A DNA stretch of 64,000 nt from Streptomyces rhizoryzae (lineage in GTDB: Bacteria; Actinomycetota; Actinomycetes; Streptomycetales; Streptomycetaceae). The translations under genes and the position numbers were made by a program. A model generated the notes under the pieces. The model had not been told where the DNA came from. It saw only the letters and a program-made list of their open reading frames with translations, and made no database searches. The DNA lies in the NCBI RefSeq assembly GCF_023155275.1, contig NZ_JALMUV010000002.1:273348-337347 (forward strand), written 5' to 3'. Position 1 is the first letter of the stretch, and each line of letters begins with the position of its first letter. Below are positions 26,945 to 36,834 of this stretch, piece by piece.

Positions 26945-27063
26945 CTAGGGGGTGTCCGCAACGTCCCGTCTGCCGTCCGGCGCCCGGCACGCCGAGTGCA
27001 CGCACCGGACACCGCCCGGCCGCCCTCCGGGCGAACGACGCGACTTCACGGACACCCCCCTAG
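26945..27063. mobile_element. MITE-like element with 22-nt imperfect terminal inverted repeats and CTAG flanks
   Basis: CTAG at 26945-26948 and 27060-27063 flank a 111-bp segment. The ends read GGGGTGTCCGCAACGTCCCG (from 26949) and, on the opposite strand, GGGGTGTCCGTGAAGTCGCG (from 27058 inward), identical in 16 of the first 20 positions. No coding capacity. The pattern fits a non-autonomous remnant of an IS with GGGGTGTCC-type ends and a CTA/CTAG target duplication. The right CTAG contains the stop codon of the adjacent flavoprotein gene. Confidence 0.65.
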
Positions 27064-28331
27064 CGCACCGCCGACTTGAGCGGAACGGTCGCGTCCGCGG
27101 CCCGTTCCCGGTCGAGCAGCGCCCCGCGCTCGATGAGCCGGCGCCCCTGGGCGAGGTCCCGCGGCCGGCCCACCGCCAGCAGCGCGACCAGCCGGCCGGC
27201 CGCCGGCACGGCGTCCGGGCCGTCCTCGCGCCGGAGCCAGAGCACCGACCAGGCGGCGCCCGTCGGGTCGCCGCGCCAGACCAGCTCGTCGGCCTCCCCG
27301 TGATGCCCGGCGTACTGGACGAACCGCCCGAACTGCTCGGACCAGAAGTACGGGACCGGGTCGTAGACCACGCCCTCGGCCTCGCCCCGGGCGATGTTCT
27401 CGGCCACCGTGCGGGGGCCCTGGAGGGCGTTGTCCCAGTGGTGGACCAGCAGCCGGGTGCCGTAGCGGGCCGACGGGAAGGAGGCGCAGTCGCCGACCGC
27501 GTAGACGCCGGGGACGGAGGTGCGCAGCCGCTCGTCGGCGAGGACCGAGCCGTCCGCGGGCGAAAGGGCGACGCCGGAGCCGGCCAGCCAGGCGGTGGCG
27601 GGACGGGCGCCGATACCGACGACGACGGCGTCGGCGGGCAGCACCGTGCCGTCGGCCAGGGTCACCGCGCCGGGGGCGACCGAGGCGACCGGCACCCCGG
27701 TGCGCAGCTCCGCGCCGGCGTCCCCGTACCAGCCGGTCATGTAGCCGGCGACCTCCGGGGGCAGCGCCCCGGCGAGCGGGCGGTCCGCGGCCTCCACGAC
27801 GGTGACCTCGCAGCCCGCCTCGCGGGCGGCGGTGGCGAACTCCGCGCCGATCCAGCCGGCGCCGACCACCACGATGCGCCGCCGGGGGGTGAGTTCCGGG
27901 CGCAGCCGCTCGGCGTCGTCCAGGGTGCGCAGCAGGTGGACGCCGGCCAGGCCCTCGGTGCCGGGCAGCCGGACCGGTACGGCGCCGGTGGCGAGCACCG
28001 CGTAGTCGTAGCGGACCGGGCCCCGGTCGGTCTCGACCACCTGGTCGGCGGGGCGCAGGGCGGTGGCCCGGCGGCCGAGGTGCAGGTCGATGCCGAGGCC
28101 GGGGAAGTCGACGTCCAGGGTGGCGCCGTCGGCCTTGCCGAGCAGCACCGCCTTGGACAGCGGGGGGCGGTCGTAGGGCTGGTGCGGCTCGTCGCCGAGG
28201 AGCGTGATCGCGCCGCGCCAGCCTTGTTCGCGCAGGGCCACGGCGGTCTGCACACCCGCCATCCCGGCGCCCGCGATCACCACGCGCGGGGTGCGGTCAG
28301 GGGCCTCGGAGGACTTGCTCTGCTCGCTCAC
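27060..28331 (-). CDS. Ferredoxin-reductase-like FAD/NAD(P)H oxidoreductase
   Basis: About 423 aa. Pyr_redox_2 fold with FAD site VVIAGAGMAGVQTAVALREQG (about 17-37), NAD(P)H site IVVVGAGWIGAEFATAAREAG (about 149-169), the second FAD motif VPGVYAVGDCASFPS, and a reductase C-terminal domain (PYFWSEQFGRFVQYAGHHGEADELVWRGD) as in rhodocoxin or putidaredoxin reductase-like enzymes. Partner ferredoxin unknown. Start GTG 28331. The TAG stop lies in the CTAG boundary of the MITE-like element, so the last residues may differ from homologues. Confidence 0.85.
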   Translation of the reverse strand: MSEQSKSSEAPDRTPRVVIAGAGMAGVQTAVALREQGWRGAITLLGDEPHQPYDRPPLSKAVLLGKADGATLDVDFPGLGIDLHLGRRATALRPADQVVETDRGPVRYDYAVLATGAVPVRLPGTEGLAGVHLLRTLDDAERLRPELTPRRRIVVVGAGWIGAEFATAAREAGCEVTVVEAADRPLAGALPPEVAGYMTGWYGDAGAELRTGVPVASVAPGAVTLADGTVLPADAVVVGIGARPATAWLAGSGVALSPADGSVLADERLRTSVPGVYAVGDCASFPSARYGTRLLVHHWDNALQGPRTVAENIARGEAEGVVYDPVPYFWSEQFGRFVQYAGHHGEADELVWRGDPTGAAWSVLWLRREDGPDAVPAAGRLVALLAVGRPRDLAQGRRLIERGALLDRERAADATVPLKSAVR

Positions 28332-28449
28332 CCGCTCACTCTAGGACGGCGGACGACGCGGCCCGCAGCAGCACGCAAGGAGATCTCTGACACAACGTCA
28401 CCGGCCCGCGCGGGACCGGCGCGTCGCCCGCGGGCCCCGGGGCGCTCCC

Positions 28450-28478
28450 TTACGGCGCGTCGCGCCCCGTATTAGGGT
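28450..28478 (+). promoter_or_regulatory. Candidate promoter for the thi operon
   Basis: TTACGG (28450-28455), 17-nt spacer, TAGGGT (28473-28478); predicted start near 28485, just before the riboswitch. Confidence 0.45.
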
Positions 28479-28489
28479 GGCGGCTGCAC

Positions 28490-28588
28490 GCACTCGCGGG
28501 AGCCCGGACGGACCGGGCTGAGAGGGAGGCTGGCCGGCCTCCGACCGTACGAACCTGATCCGGGTCATGCCGGCGAAGGGAGGGGCTG
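28490..28588 (+). promoter_or_regulatory. TPP (THI-box) riboswitch
   Basis: Conserved TPP aptamer words in order: CGCGGGAGCCC at 28495-28505, GGGCTGAGAGGG at 28516-28527, then GACCGTACGAACCTGATC around 28542-28560, CGGGTCATGCCGGCGAAGGG at 28561-28580, closed by AGGGG that also serves as the ribosome binding site of thiO. It senses thiamine pyrophosphate and, from the proximity of the ATG, most likely controls translation initiation by masking the Shine-Dalgarno sequence. Confidence 0.95.
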
Positions 28589-28595
28589 GACGCCC

Positions 28596-29824
28596 ATGCA
28601 TCCATCTGCCACACCAACGGGGCGGCCGCGGCCGGCGGCCGGGCACCCCGACGTCCTGGTCATCGGCGGCGGCGTCATCGGGCTGGTCACCGCCTGGCGG
28701 GCGGCCGGCCGCGGACTGCGCGTCGCGGTGGCCGACCCGGCGCCCGGCGGCGGCGCGGCGTCGGTCGCGGCCGGCATGCTGGCCGCGGTCACCGAGCTGC
28801 ACTACGGCGAGGAGACGCTGCTGGGGCTCAACCTCGCGTCGGCGCGCCGCTATCCGGCCTTCACGCGGGAGCTGGAGGAGGCCAGCGGACAGGAGACCGG
28901 CTACCGCCCCTGCGGCACGCTGGCCGTCGCGCTGGACGCCGACGACCGGGCGCACCTGCGGGAGCTGCACGCCCTCCAGGTCCGGTCGGGGCTGGACTCG
29001 CAGTGGCTGACCGGCCGGGAGTGCCGCCGCCTGGAGCCGATGCTGGCCCCCGGGGTACGCGGCGGCCTGCGGGTGGACGGCGACCACCAGGTCGATCCGC
29101 GCCGGCTGGCGAGCGCCCTGCTGACCGCCTGCGAGCGGGCCGGGGTGGTCTTCCACCGCGCGTGGGCGGAGCGGCTGCTGGTGGCCGGCGGACGGGCCGC
29201 GGGGGCGGAACTCGCCGGCGGCACGCGGGTGGCGGCCGGTCAGGTCGTCCTGGCGGGGGGCAGCCGCAGCGGCCGGCTGGCCGGGGTCCCGGAGGCGGTG
29301 CTGCCGCCGGTGCGGCCGGTCAAGGGCCAGGTGCTGCGGCTCCGGCTGCCGGACGCGCTCCCCGGCGGGCAGGCGTTCCTGTCCCGCACCGTACGGGCCG
29401 TGGTCCGCGGCAACCCCGTGTACCTGGTGCCGCGGGAGAGCGGTGAACTGGTCCTCGGCGCCACCAGTGAGGAGCTGGGCTGGGACACCACGGTCACCGC
29501 GGGCGGCGTCTACGAGCTGCTGCGGGACGCCCACGAGCTGATCCCGGGCATCACCGAGCTGCCGCTGACCGAGTGCCGCGCAGAGCTGCGCCCGGGCTCC
29601 CCCGACAACGCGCCGCTGCTCGGGCCGACCGAGCTGCCCGGCCTGCACCTGGCCACCGGCCACTTCCGCAACGGCGTGCTGCTGACGCCGGTCACCGGTG
29701 ACGTGCTGGCCGAGGTCCTGGCCACCGGGGCCGTGCCGGAAGCGGCCCGCCCGTTCTCCCCCGCGCGCTTCTCCCCCGCCGACCGGGGGGCCGCGCGCGC
29801 CCGCACCCTGGAGGAGCAGCCCGT

Positions 29825-29828
<4 letters not shown>
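28596..29828 (+). CDS. thiO: Glycine oxidase ThiO
   Basis: About 410 aa FAD enzyme that oxidises glycine to the imine for thiazole synthesis. DAO-type N-terminal FAD motif DVLVIGGGVIGLVTAWRAAGRGLRVAV (about 19-45), VAAGMLAAVTE, ALQV-LTGRECRRLEP, DGDHQVDPRRLASALL, and the C-terminal AELRPGSPDNAPLLGPTELPGLHLATGHFRNGVLLTPVTG. ATG 28596 lies 8 nt after GGAGGGG inside the riboswitch. Stop overlaps thiS (ATGA). Confidence 0.93.
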
Positions 29829-30956
<1,128 letters not shown>

Positions 30957-30986
30957 CGCCCCGCCGGCGGGCCTGCCCGGCCGCGC

Positions 30987-31313
30987 TCAGCCGGGCGGCG
31001 CGGCCGGGGTCCGCACGCCGAACCACTGCTCGGCGCCGTACTCCTCGAACCGCGCCGCCTCGGTGAACCCCAGCGCCGCCGCGAGGCGCACGGCGCGGCC
31101 GTTGGCCGCCTGTGTGCACAGCACCACCGGTTCGCCGGGGAGCGCGCCGGCGCACCAGCACGCCTCGGCGGCGTACCCGCGCCCCCACGCCTCCGGCAGG
31201 AGCAGACGGCCCCGTTCGGTCTCCCCGCCGCCCGGGCGGATGCGCCCCGGGCGGTCCGCGCCGCGCGGGTCGAGGGTGATCATGCCGATCATCGCCCCGC
31301 CGCGGTCGATCAC
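30987..31313 (-). pseudogene. Truncated GNAT acetyltransferase (C-terminal half)
   Basis: About 108 aa. Recognisable C-terminal GNAT core: GAMIGMITLDPRG, the acetyl-CoA loop region PEAWGRGYAAEAC, and ANGRAVRLAAALGFTEAARFEEYGAEQWFGVR. The N-terminal substrate-binding half of a normal roughly 170-190 aa protein is missing. Codon bias is still that of a coding gene. Upstream in the same frame, sequence continues to be open but becomes Arg/Pro-rich and non-protein-like. Either a decayed gene or a short active form; start GTG 31313 is uncertain. Confidence 0.55.
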
Positions 31314-31350
31314 GAATACCCCGGGGCGGCCGCCCGGGTGCCGCGCGCGG

Positions 31351-31467
31351 TCAGTCGCTCGGGCAGACCGCCCTGATCGCCTGGAGGGTCGAGATCTGGT
31401 GGCGCAGCCGCTCGCTGCCGGCGAGGGCCGCGACGACGTCGGGGTGCGGCGGGTACTTCGCGTTCAT
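31351..31467 (-). CDS. Possible 38-aa small protein
   Basis: Reads MNAKYPPHPDVVAALAGSER then a helical stretch ending AIRAVCPSD. All 38 sense codons end in G or C, the strongest coding signal in this gap, while the other frames look non-coding. No clear ribosome binding site before ATG 31467. It lies between the truncated GNAT and the MerR gene on the same strand. Not recognised as a family. Confidence 0.45.
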   Translation of the reverse strand: MNAKYPPHPDVVAALAGSERLRHQISTLQAIRAVCPSD

Positions 31468-31508
31468 CTGGGAAACAACCGCGGACGGGGGACGGCGCGT
31501 CGGCCGCC

Positions 31509-31898
31509 TCAGGCCGCGTCCGCCGCCTTGGCCGCGAACTCCGGCGGCGCCGCCGTGATCACCTCGTCGAGCAGGGCCCGGGAGGCCATCAGCGCCTCGA
31601 TGGAGCCGGTGAGCCGGTCCCGTTCCCGGTGCAGTTCGCCGAGCAGCTGCGGGCAGGTCGGCACCAGCCGCCCGTCGTCGTCCCGCAGGCAGGGCAGCAC
31701 CTGGGCGATGGTCGCGGTGTTCAGCCCGGAGGTCAGCAGGGTGCGGATGCGGCGCACCTGGGCGACGTCGGCGTCCTGGTAGACGCGGTAGCCGGCGGGC
31801 GTCCGCTCCGGGCTGAGCAGGCCCTGCTCCTCGTAGTAGCGCAGCAGCCGCTCGGTGGTGCCCGTCCGCCGGGCCAGTTCGCCGATCAACAGGGTCAT
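31509..31898 (-). CDS. MerR family transcriptional regulator
   Basis: About 129 aa. HTH: LLIGELARRTGTTERLLRYYEEQGLLSPERTPAGYRVYQDADVAQVRRIRTLL (residues 3-55), followed by a dimerisation coiled-coil (LGELHRERDRLTGSIEALMASRALLDEV). A short Cys-containing segment VLPCLRDDDGRLVPTCPQLL could bind a metal or be redox-active but is also found in non-metal MerR proteins. ATG 31898 with GGAAGGGGGAGG upstream. Divergent from the PASTA kinase. Confidence 0.9.
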   Translation of the reverse strand: MTLLIGELARRTGTTERLLRYYEEQGLLSPERTPAGYRVYQDADVAQVRRIRTLLTSGLNTATIAQVLPCLRDDDGRLVPTCPQLLGELHRERDRLTGSIEALMASRALLDEVITAAPPEFAAKAADAA

Positions 31899-32073
31899 GC
31901 CCTCCCCCTTCCGTTGCCGTGGCGGCCGGCGCCGCTCCCCCAGGTGCGACCACGGCCCGAGCGGGATTATTCCGTGCCCGGCCGGGGGCGCCGCACCACC
32001 GGCACATGTCACGGTTCCGCCGCGGTCCGCGGGGGCCGGCGGCCGGAACGTACGGCGTGTCGGTGCGGCCTCG

Positions 32074-32079
32074 TAGACT
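32074..32079 (+). promoter_or_regulatory. -10 element of the PASTA kinase gene
   Basis: TAGACT 8 nt before GTG 32088; no Shine-Dalgarno sequence precedes the start, pointing to a leaderless or near-leaderless message. Confidence 0.45.
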
Positions 32080-32087
32080 CGTCTGCC

Positions 32088-34076
<1,989 letters not shown>

Positions 34077-34085
34077 CCGGGCCCG

Positions 34086-34113
34086 GGTGCCCCGCCGGCC
34101 GCCGCGGGGCACC
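34086..34113 (+). terminator. Terminator after the PASTA kinase gene
   Basis: GGTGCCCCGC/GCGGGGCACC, a perfect 10-bp stem with 8-nt loop, 9 nt after the kinase stop. Confidence 0.6.
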
Positions 34114-34128
34114 TGGCACCCTGGACGG

Positions 34129-35028
34129 GTGAGTACTCCCCTGTCCCCCGAGGGCGCCGCCCGGCGTGCCCGCGCCCGCAATCCGGTCGGCAGCCACGTC
34201 CCGGTGGCCGGCGGCCTGGCCAGGACCGGCCTGGCGTACGCCGAGCAGATCGGCTGCGAGGCCGTCCAGGTCTTCGTGGCCAATCCGCGCGGCTGGGCGA
34301 CCCCGCCCGGCAGTCCCGAGCAGGACGCGGCGTTCCGCGAGCGCTGCGCCGCGGCCGGCATCCCGGCCTACGTCCACGCCCCGTATCTGATCAACTTCGG
34401 CTCGCACACCGAGGCCACGGTCGAGAAGTCGGTGGCGTCGCTGCGCCACTCGCTGCGCCGCGGCCGGGAGATCGGCGCGCTCGGCGTGGTGGTGCACACC
34501 GGCTCGGCGACCGGCGGGCGGGCGCGGGAGACCGCGCTGGCGCAGGTCCGCGAGCGGCTGCGGCCGCTGCTGGACGAGCTGACACACGACGACGACCCGT
34601 GGCTGCTGCTGGAGCCGACCGCCGGCCAGGGCGCCTCGCTGTGCGCGCTGGCGGAGGACCTGGGCCCGTACTTCGACGCGCTGGACCGGCACCCGCGGCT
34701 CGGGGTGTGCCTGGACACCTGCCACGCGTTCGCGGCCGGCCACGACCTGGCGGCGCCGGGCGGGACGAAGGCGCTGCTGGACGAGCTGGTGGAGGTCACC
34801 GGCGAGGGCCGGCTGAAGCTGATCCACGCCAACGACTCCAAGGACGTGGTGGGGGCGCACAAGGACCGGCACGCGCCCATCGGCGCCGGGCACATCGGCG
34901 CGGAGCCGTTCGCCGAGCTGTTCGCGCACCCCGCGACCAGCGGCGTTCCGCTGGTGATCGAGACGCCGGGCGGGCCCGAGGGGCACGCCGCGGACGTGGC
35001 GCGGCTCAAGGGGCTGCGGGCGCCCTGA
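34129..35028 (+). CDS. nfo: AP endonuclease family 2 (endonuclease IV-like) protein
   Basis: About 299 aa TIM barrel. Metal-ligand segments characteristic of endonuclease IV: GSHVPVAGGL, VQVFVANPRGW, YVHAPYLINFGS, VVVHTGSATGG, LLLEPTAGQG, GVCLDTCHAFAAGHD, KLIHANDSKDVVGAHKDRHAPIGAGHIG and LVIETPGG. It would nick DNA 5' of abasic sites using three zinc ions. GTG 34129 is chosen; CACCCT 6 nt upstream is a weak -10 for a leaderless start. The preceding hairpin separates it from the kinase. Confidence 0.9.
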   Translation: MSTPLSPEGAARRARARNPVGSHVPVAGGLARTGLAYAEQIGCEAVQVFVANPRGWATPPGSPEQDAAFRERCAAAGIPAYVHAPYLINFGSHTEATVEKSVASLRHSLRRGREIGALGVVVHTGSATGGRARETALAQVRERLRPLLDELTHDDDPWLLLEPTAGQGASLCALAEDLGPYFDALDRHPRLGVCLDTCHAFAAGHDLAAPGGTKALLDELVEVTGEGRLKLIHANDSKDVVGAHKDRHAPIGAGHIGAEPFAELFAHPATSGVPLVIETPGGPEGHAADVARLKGLRAP

Positions 35029-35054
35029 GGCGGGGGCGGGCGGGCGCCCGGGGG

Positions 35055-35675
35055 TCAGAGTTCCGGGCCCTCGCCCGGCTGCTCCTGGTAGGAGTAGCGC
35101 TGCTCGCGCCAGGGGTCGCCGAGGTTGTGGTAGCCGCGCTCCTCCCAGAAGCCGCGGCGGTCGGCGGTCATGTACTCGATGCCGCGGACCCACTTGGGGC
35201 CCTTCCAGGCGTAGAGGTGGGGCACGACCAGCCGGACCGGGAAGCCGTGTTCGGCGGTGAGCAGCTCGCCGGAGCGGTGGGTGGCGAAGAGGCAGTTCTC
35301 CGCGGCGAAGTCGGCGAGCCGGAGGTTGGAGCTGAAGCCGTACTCGGCCCACACCATCACGTGGGTGGCGTCCGGCGCGGGCGGCGCCAGCTCCAGGACC
35401 GTACGGGTCAGCACCCCGCCCCACTCGGCGCCGAGCATGCTGAACTTGGTCACGCAGTGCATGTCGGCCACGACCGTGGCGTACGGCAGGGCCGTGAACT
35501 CCTCGTGCGTCCAGCAGTGCTTGGCGCCGTCGGCGGTGGCGCCGAAGACCCGGAATTCCCAGCGCTCGGGGCGGAACTTCGGGACCGGCCCGTAGTGCGT
35601 CACCGGCCAGCCCCTCTGGAGCCGCTGCCCCGGAGGCAGCACAGGCTCCTCTTCGCGGCGTTGCGGCTGACCCAT
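35055..35675 (-). CDS. Molybdopterin-dependent oxidoreductase (sulfite oxidase / MsrP-like fold)
   Basis: About 206 aa. Oxidoreductase molybdopterin-binding domain: PVTHYGPVPKFRPERWEFRVFG, the Mo-ligating cysteine in VVADMHCVTKFS, WGGVLTRTVLELA, and PVRLVVPHLYAWKGPKWVRGIEYM. No Tat or Sec signal peptide is visible, so it is predicted cytosolic, unlike periplasmic MsrP. Substrate unknown. ATG 35675; CACCAT lies 6 nt upstream, suggesting a leaderless message. Divergent from bacterioferritin with 156 nt between starts. Confidence 0.85.
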   Translation of the reverse strand: MGQPQRREEEPVLPPGQRLQRGWPVTHYGPVPKFRPERWEFRVFGATADGAKHCWTHEEFTALPYATVVADMHCVTKFSMLGAEWGGVLTRTVLELAPPAPDATHVMVWAEYGFSSNLRLADFAAENCLFATHRSGELLTAEHGFPVRLVVPHLYAWKGPKWVRGIEYMTADRRGFWEERGYHNLGDPWREQRYSYQEQPGEGPEL

Positions 35676-35742
35676 GCCCCCATGGTGTCAGACCGTGGCG
35701 GCGGCCGGTCACCAGGGTGGTACGGAATCGGACAACTCGTGC

Positions 35743-35756
35743 TAAGTGTGAACTTA
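35743..35756. promoter_or_regulatory. TAAGT-GTGA-ACTTA dyad upstream of bacterioferritin
   Basis: Perfect 5+5 inverted repeat with a 4-nt centre in the divergent promoter region, 76 nt before bfr. It does not match the iron-box consensus well. Possible operator. Confidence 0.3.
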
Positions 35757-35831
35757 CTGGACGGGCCACTCCGGGCGGTGCGAGGATGCGCGGCACCTGC
35801 CCAGTAACTCGCGTGAAAGGGGCCCGCAGCC

Positions 35832-36308
35832 ATGCAGGGCGACCCCGAGGTCATCGAATTCCTCAACGAGCAGCTGACCGCCGAGCTGACCGCGATCAAC
35901 CAGTACTTCCTGCACGCGAAGATGCAGGAGAACTTCGGCTGGTACAAGCTCGCGAAGTACACCCGCGCCGAGTCCTTCGACGAGATGAAGCACGCGGAGA
36001 CGCTGACCGACCGGATCCTCTTCCTCGAAGGGCTGCCGAACTACCAGCGGCTGTTCCACGTCCGGGTCGGCCAGACCGTCACCGAGATGTTCCAGGCCGA
36101 CCGCCAGATCGAGGTGGAGGCCATCGACCGCCTCAAGCGCGGTGTGGAGGTCATGCGCGCCAAGGGCGACATCACCTCGGCCAACATCTTCGAGGACATC
36201 CTCGCCGACGAGGAGCACCACATCGACTACCTCGACACCCAGCTGGAGCTGGTCGAGAAGCTCGGGGAGGCGCTCTACCTCGCGCAGGTCATCGAGCAGC
36301 CGAGCTGA
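35832..36308 (+). CDS. bfr: Bacterioferritin
   Basis: About 158 aa. Iron-storage 24-mer with ferroxidase centre. Ligands visible: Glu in LTAELTAINQYF, ESFDEMKHAE (Glu and His, about 47-54), DRQIEVEAIDRL, and ADEEHHIDYLDTQL. The heme-binding methionine corresponds to Met in FDEMKHAE (about residue 52). ATG 35832 follows AAAGGGG. The associated ferredoxin gene bfd is the convergent neighbour on the opposite strand. Confidence 0.96.
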   Translation: MQGDPEVIEFLNEQLTAELTAINQYFLHAKMQENFGWYKLAKYTRAESFDEMKHAETLTDRILFLEGLPNYQRLFHVRVGQTVTEMFQADRQIEVEAIDRLKRGVEVMRAKGDITSANIFEDILADEEHHIDYLDTQLELVEKLGEALYLAQVIEQPS

Positions 36309-36347
36309 GGGCGGACCCGGTGCGCACCGCCCGGACACCGCCGCAGG

Positions 36348-36656
36348 TCACGCGGCCGCCGGGAGGCCCGCGGGCGCCGGTGCGTCCGCCGCCGCGGCCG
36401 GCGGCACGGGGGCCGCGGCGGGCAGCTCGCCCGCCGGCGCGGACGGTGCCGCCAGCACGTCCCGCTCGCCCCGGTCGAGCAGCTCGCGGCGGGGGCAGGC
36501 GCCCCGGCCCAGCAGCGCCTGGATGCGGCGGACGCAGCTGCCGCAGTCGGTACCGGCCTTGCAGGCGGAGGCGACCTGGCGGGGCGTGCAGGCGCCGCGG
36601 TCCGCGTGCGCGCGGACCTGCTCCTCGGTGATGCCGAAGCAGGAGCAGACGTACAC
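36348..36656 (-). CDS. bfd: Bacterioferritin-associated [2Fe-2S] ferredoxin with Ala/Pro-rich tail
   Basis: About 102 aa. BFD-like fold in the first 55 residues with four cysteines: MYVCSCFGITEEQVRAHADRG and ACKAGTDCGSCVRRI. It reduces ferric iron in bacterioferritin to release it. The last roughly 45 residues are an Ala/Pro-rich tail absent from typical 64-aa Bfd proteins. GTG 36656 has an excellent GGAGGTGA. Promoter overlaps an iron box, so it should be expressed on iron starvation. Convergent with bfr. Confidence 0.92.
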   Translation of the reverse strand: MYVCSCFGITEEQVRAHADRGACTPRQVASACKAGTDCGSCVRRIQALLGRGACPRRELLDRGERDVLAAPSAPAGELPAAAPVPPAAAADAPAPAGLPAAA

Positions 36657-36717
36657 GCGGGTTCACCTCCGTAAGGGCGCCTCGTGCGGTCCCCGGGTCC
36701 GTCCCGGTGATCGTCAG

Positions 36718-36736
36718 TGAGGTTACCCTTACCTTA
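36718..36736 (-). promoter_or_regulatory. Iron box (DmdR/IdeR operator)
   Basis: Minus strand TAAGGTAAGGGTAACCTCA matches 15 of 19 positions of the IdeR/DmdR consensus TTAGGTTAGGCTAACCTAA. It covers the -10 element of the bfd promoter. Confidence 0.8.
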
Positions 36737-36760
36737 CCCGCGTCGGTGGGCGCGGAACAA
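36731..36760 (-). promoter_or_regulatory. bfd promoter overlapped by the iron box
   Basis: TTGTTC (36755-36760), 18-nt spacer, TAAGGT (36731-36736). Predicted start near 36724, inside the iron box, so bound DmdR would block RNA polymerase. Confidence 0.55.
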
Positions 36761-36776
36761 CGCACGGCAACGCAGT

Positions 36777-36805
36777 GGGGCGCGGATCACAAGGATCCGC
36801 GCCCC
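36777..36805 (-). terminator. Terminator downstream of aroG
   Basis: Perfect 12-bp stem GGGGCGCGGATC/GATCCGCGCCCC with a 5-nt loop, 29 nt after the DAHP synthase stop codon. It also sits behind the bfd promoter. Confidence 0.75.
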
Positions 36806-36834
36806 GGTGCGTCATGCGCCGCCCTCACGGGTGC

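Noticed and set aside
34087..34128. Upstream start for the endonuclease IV-like gene
   Set aside because: The extension reads through a strong terminator hairpin and is not family-like.
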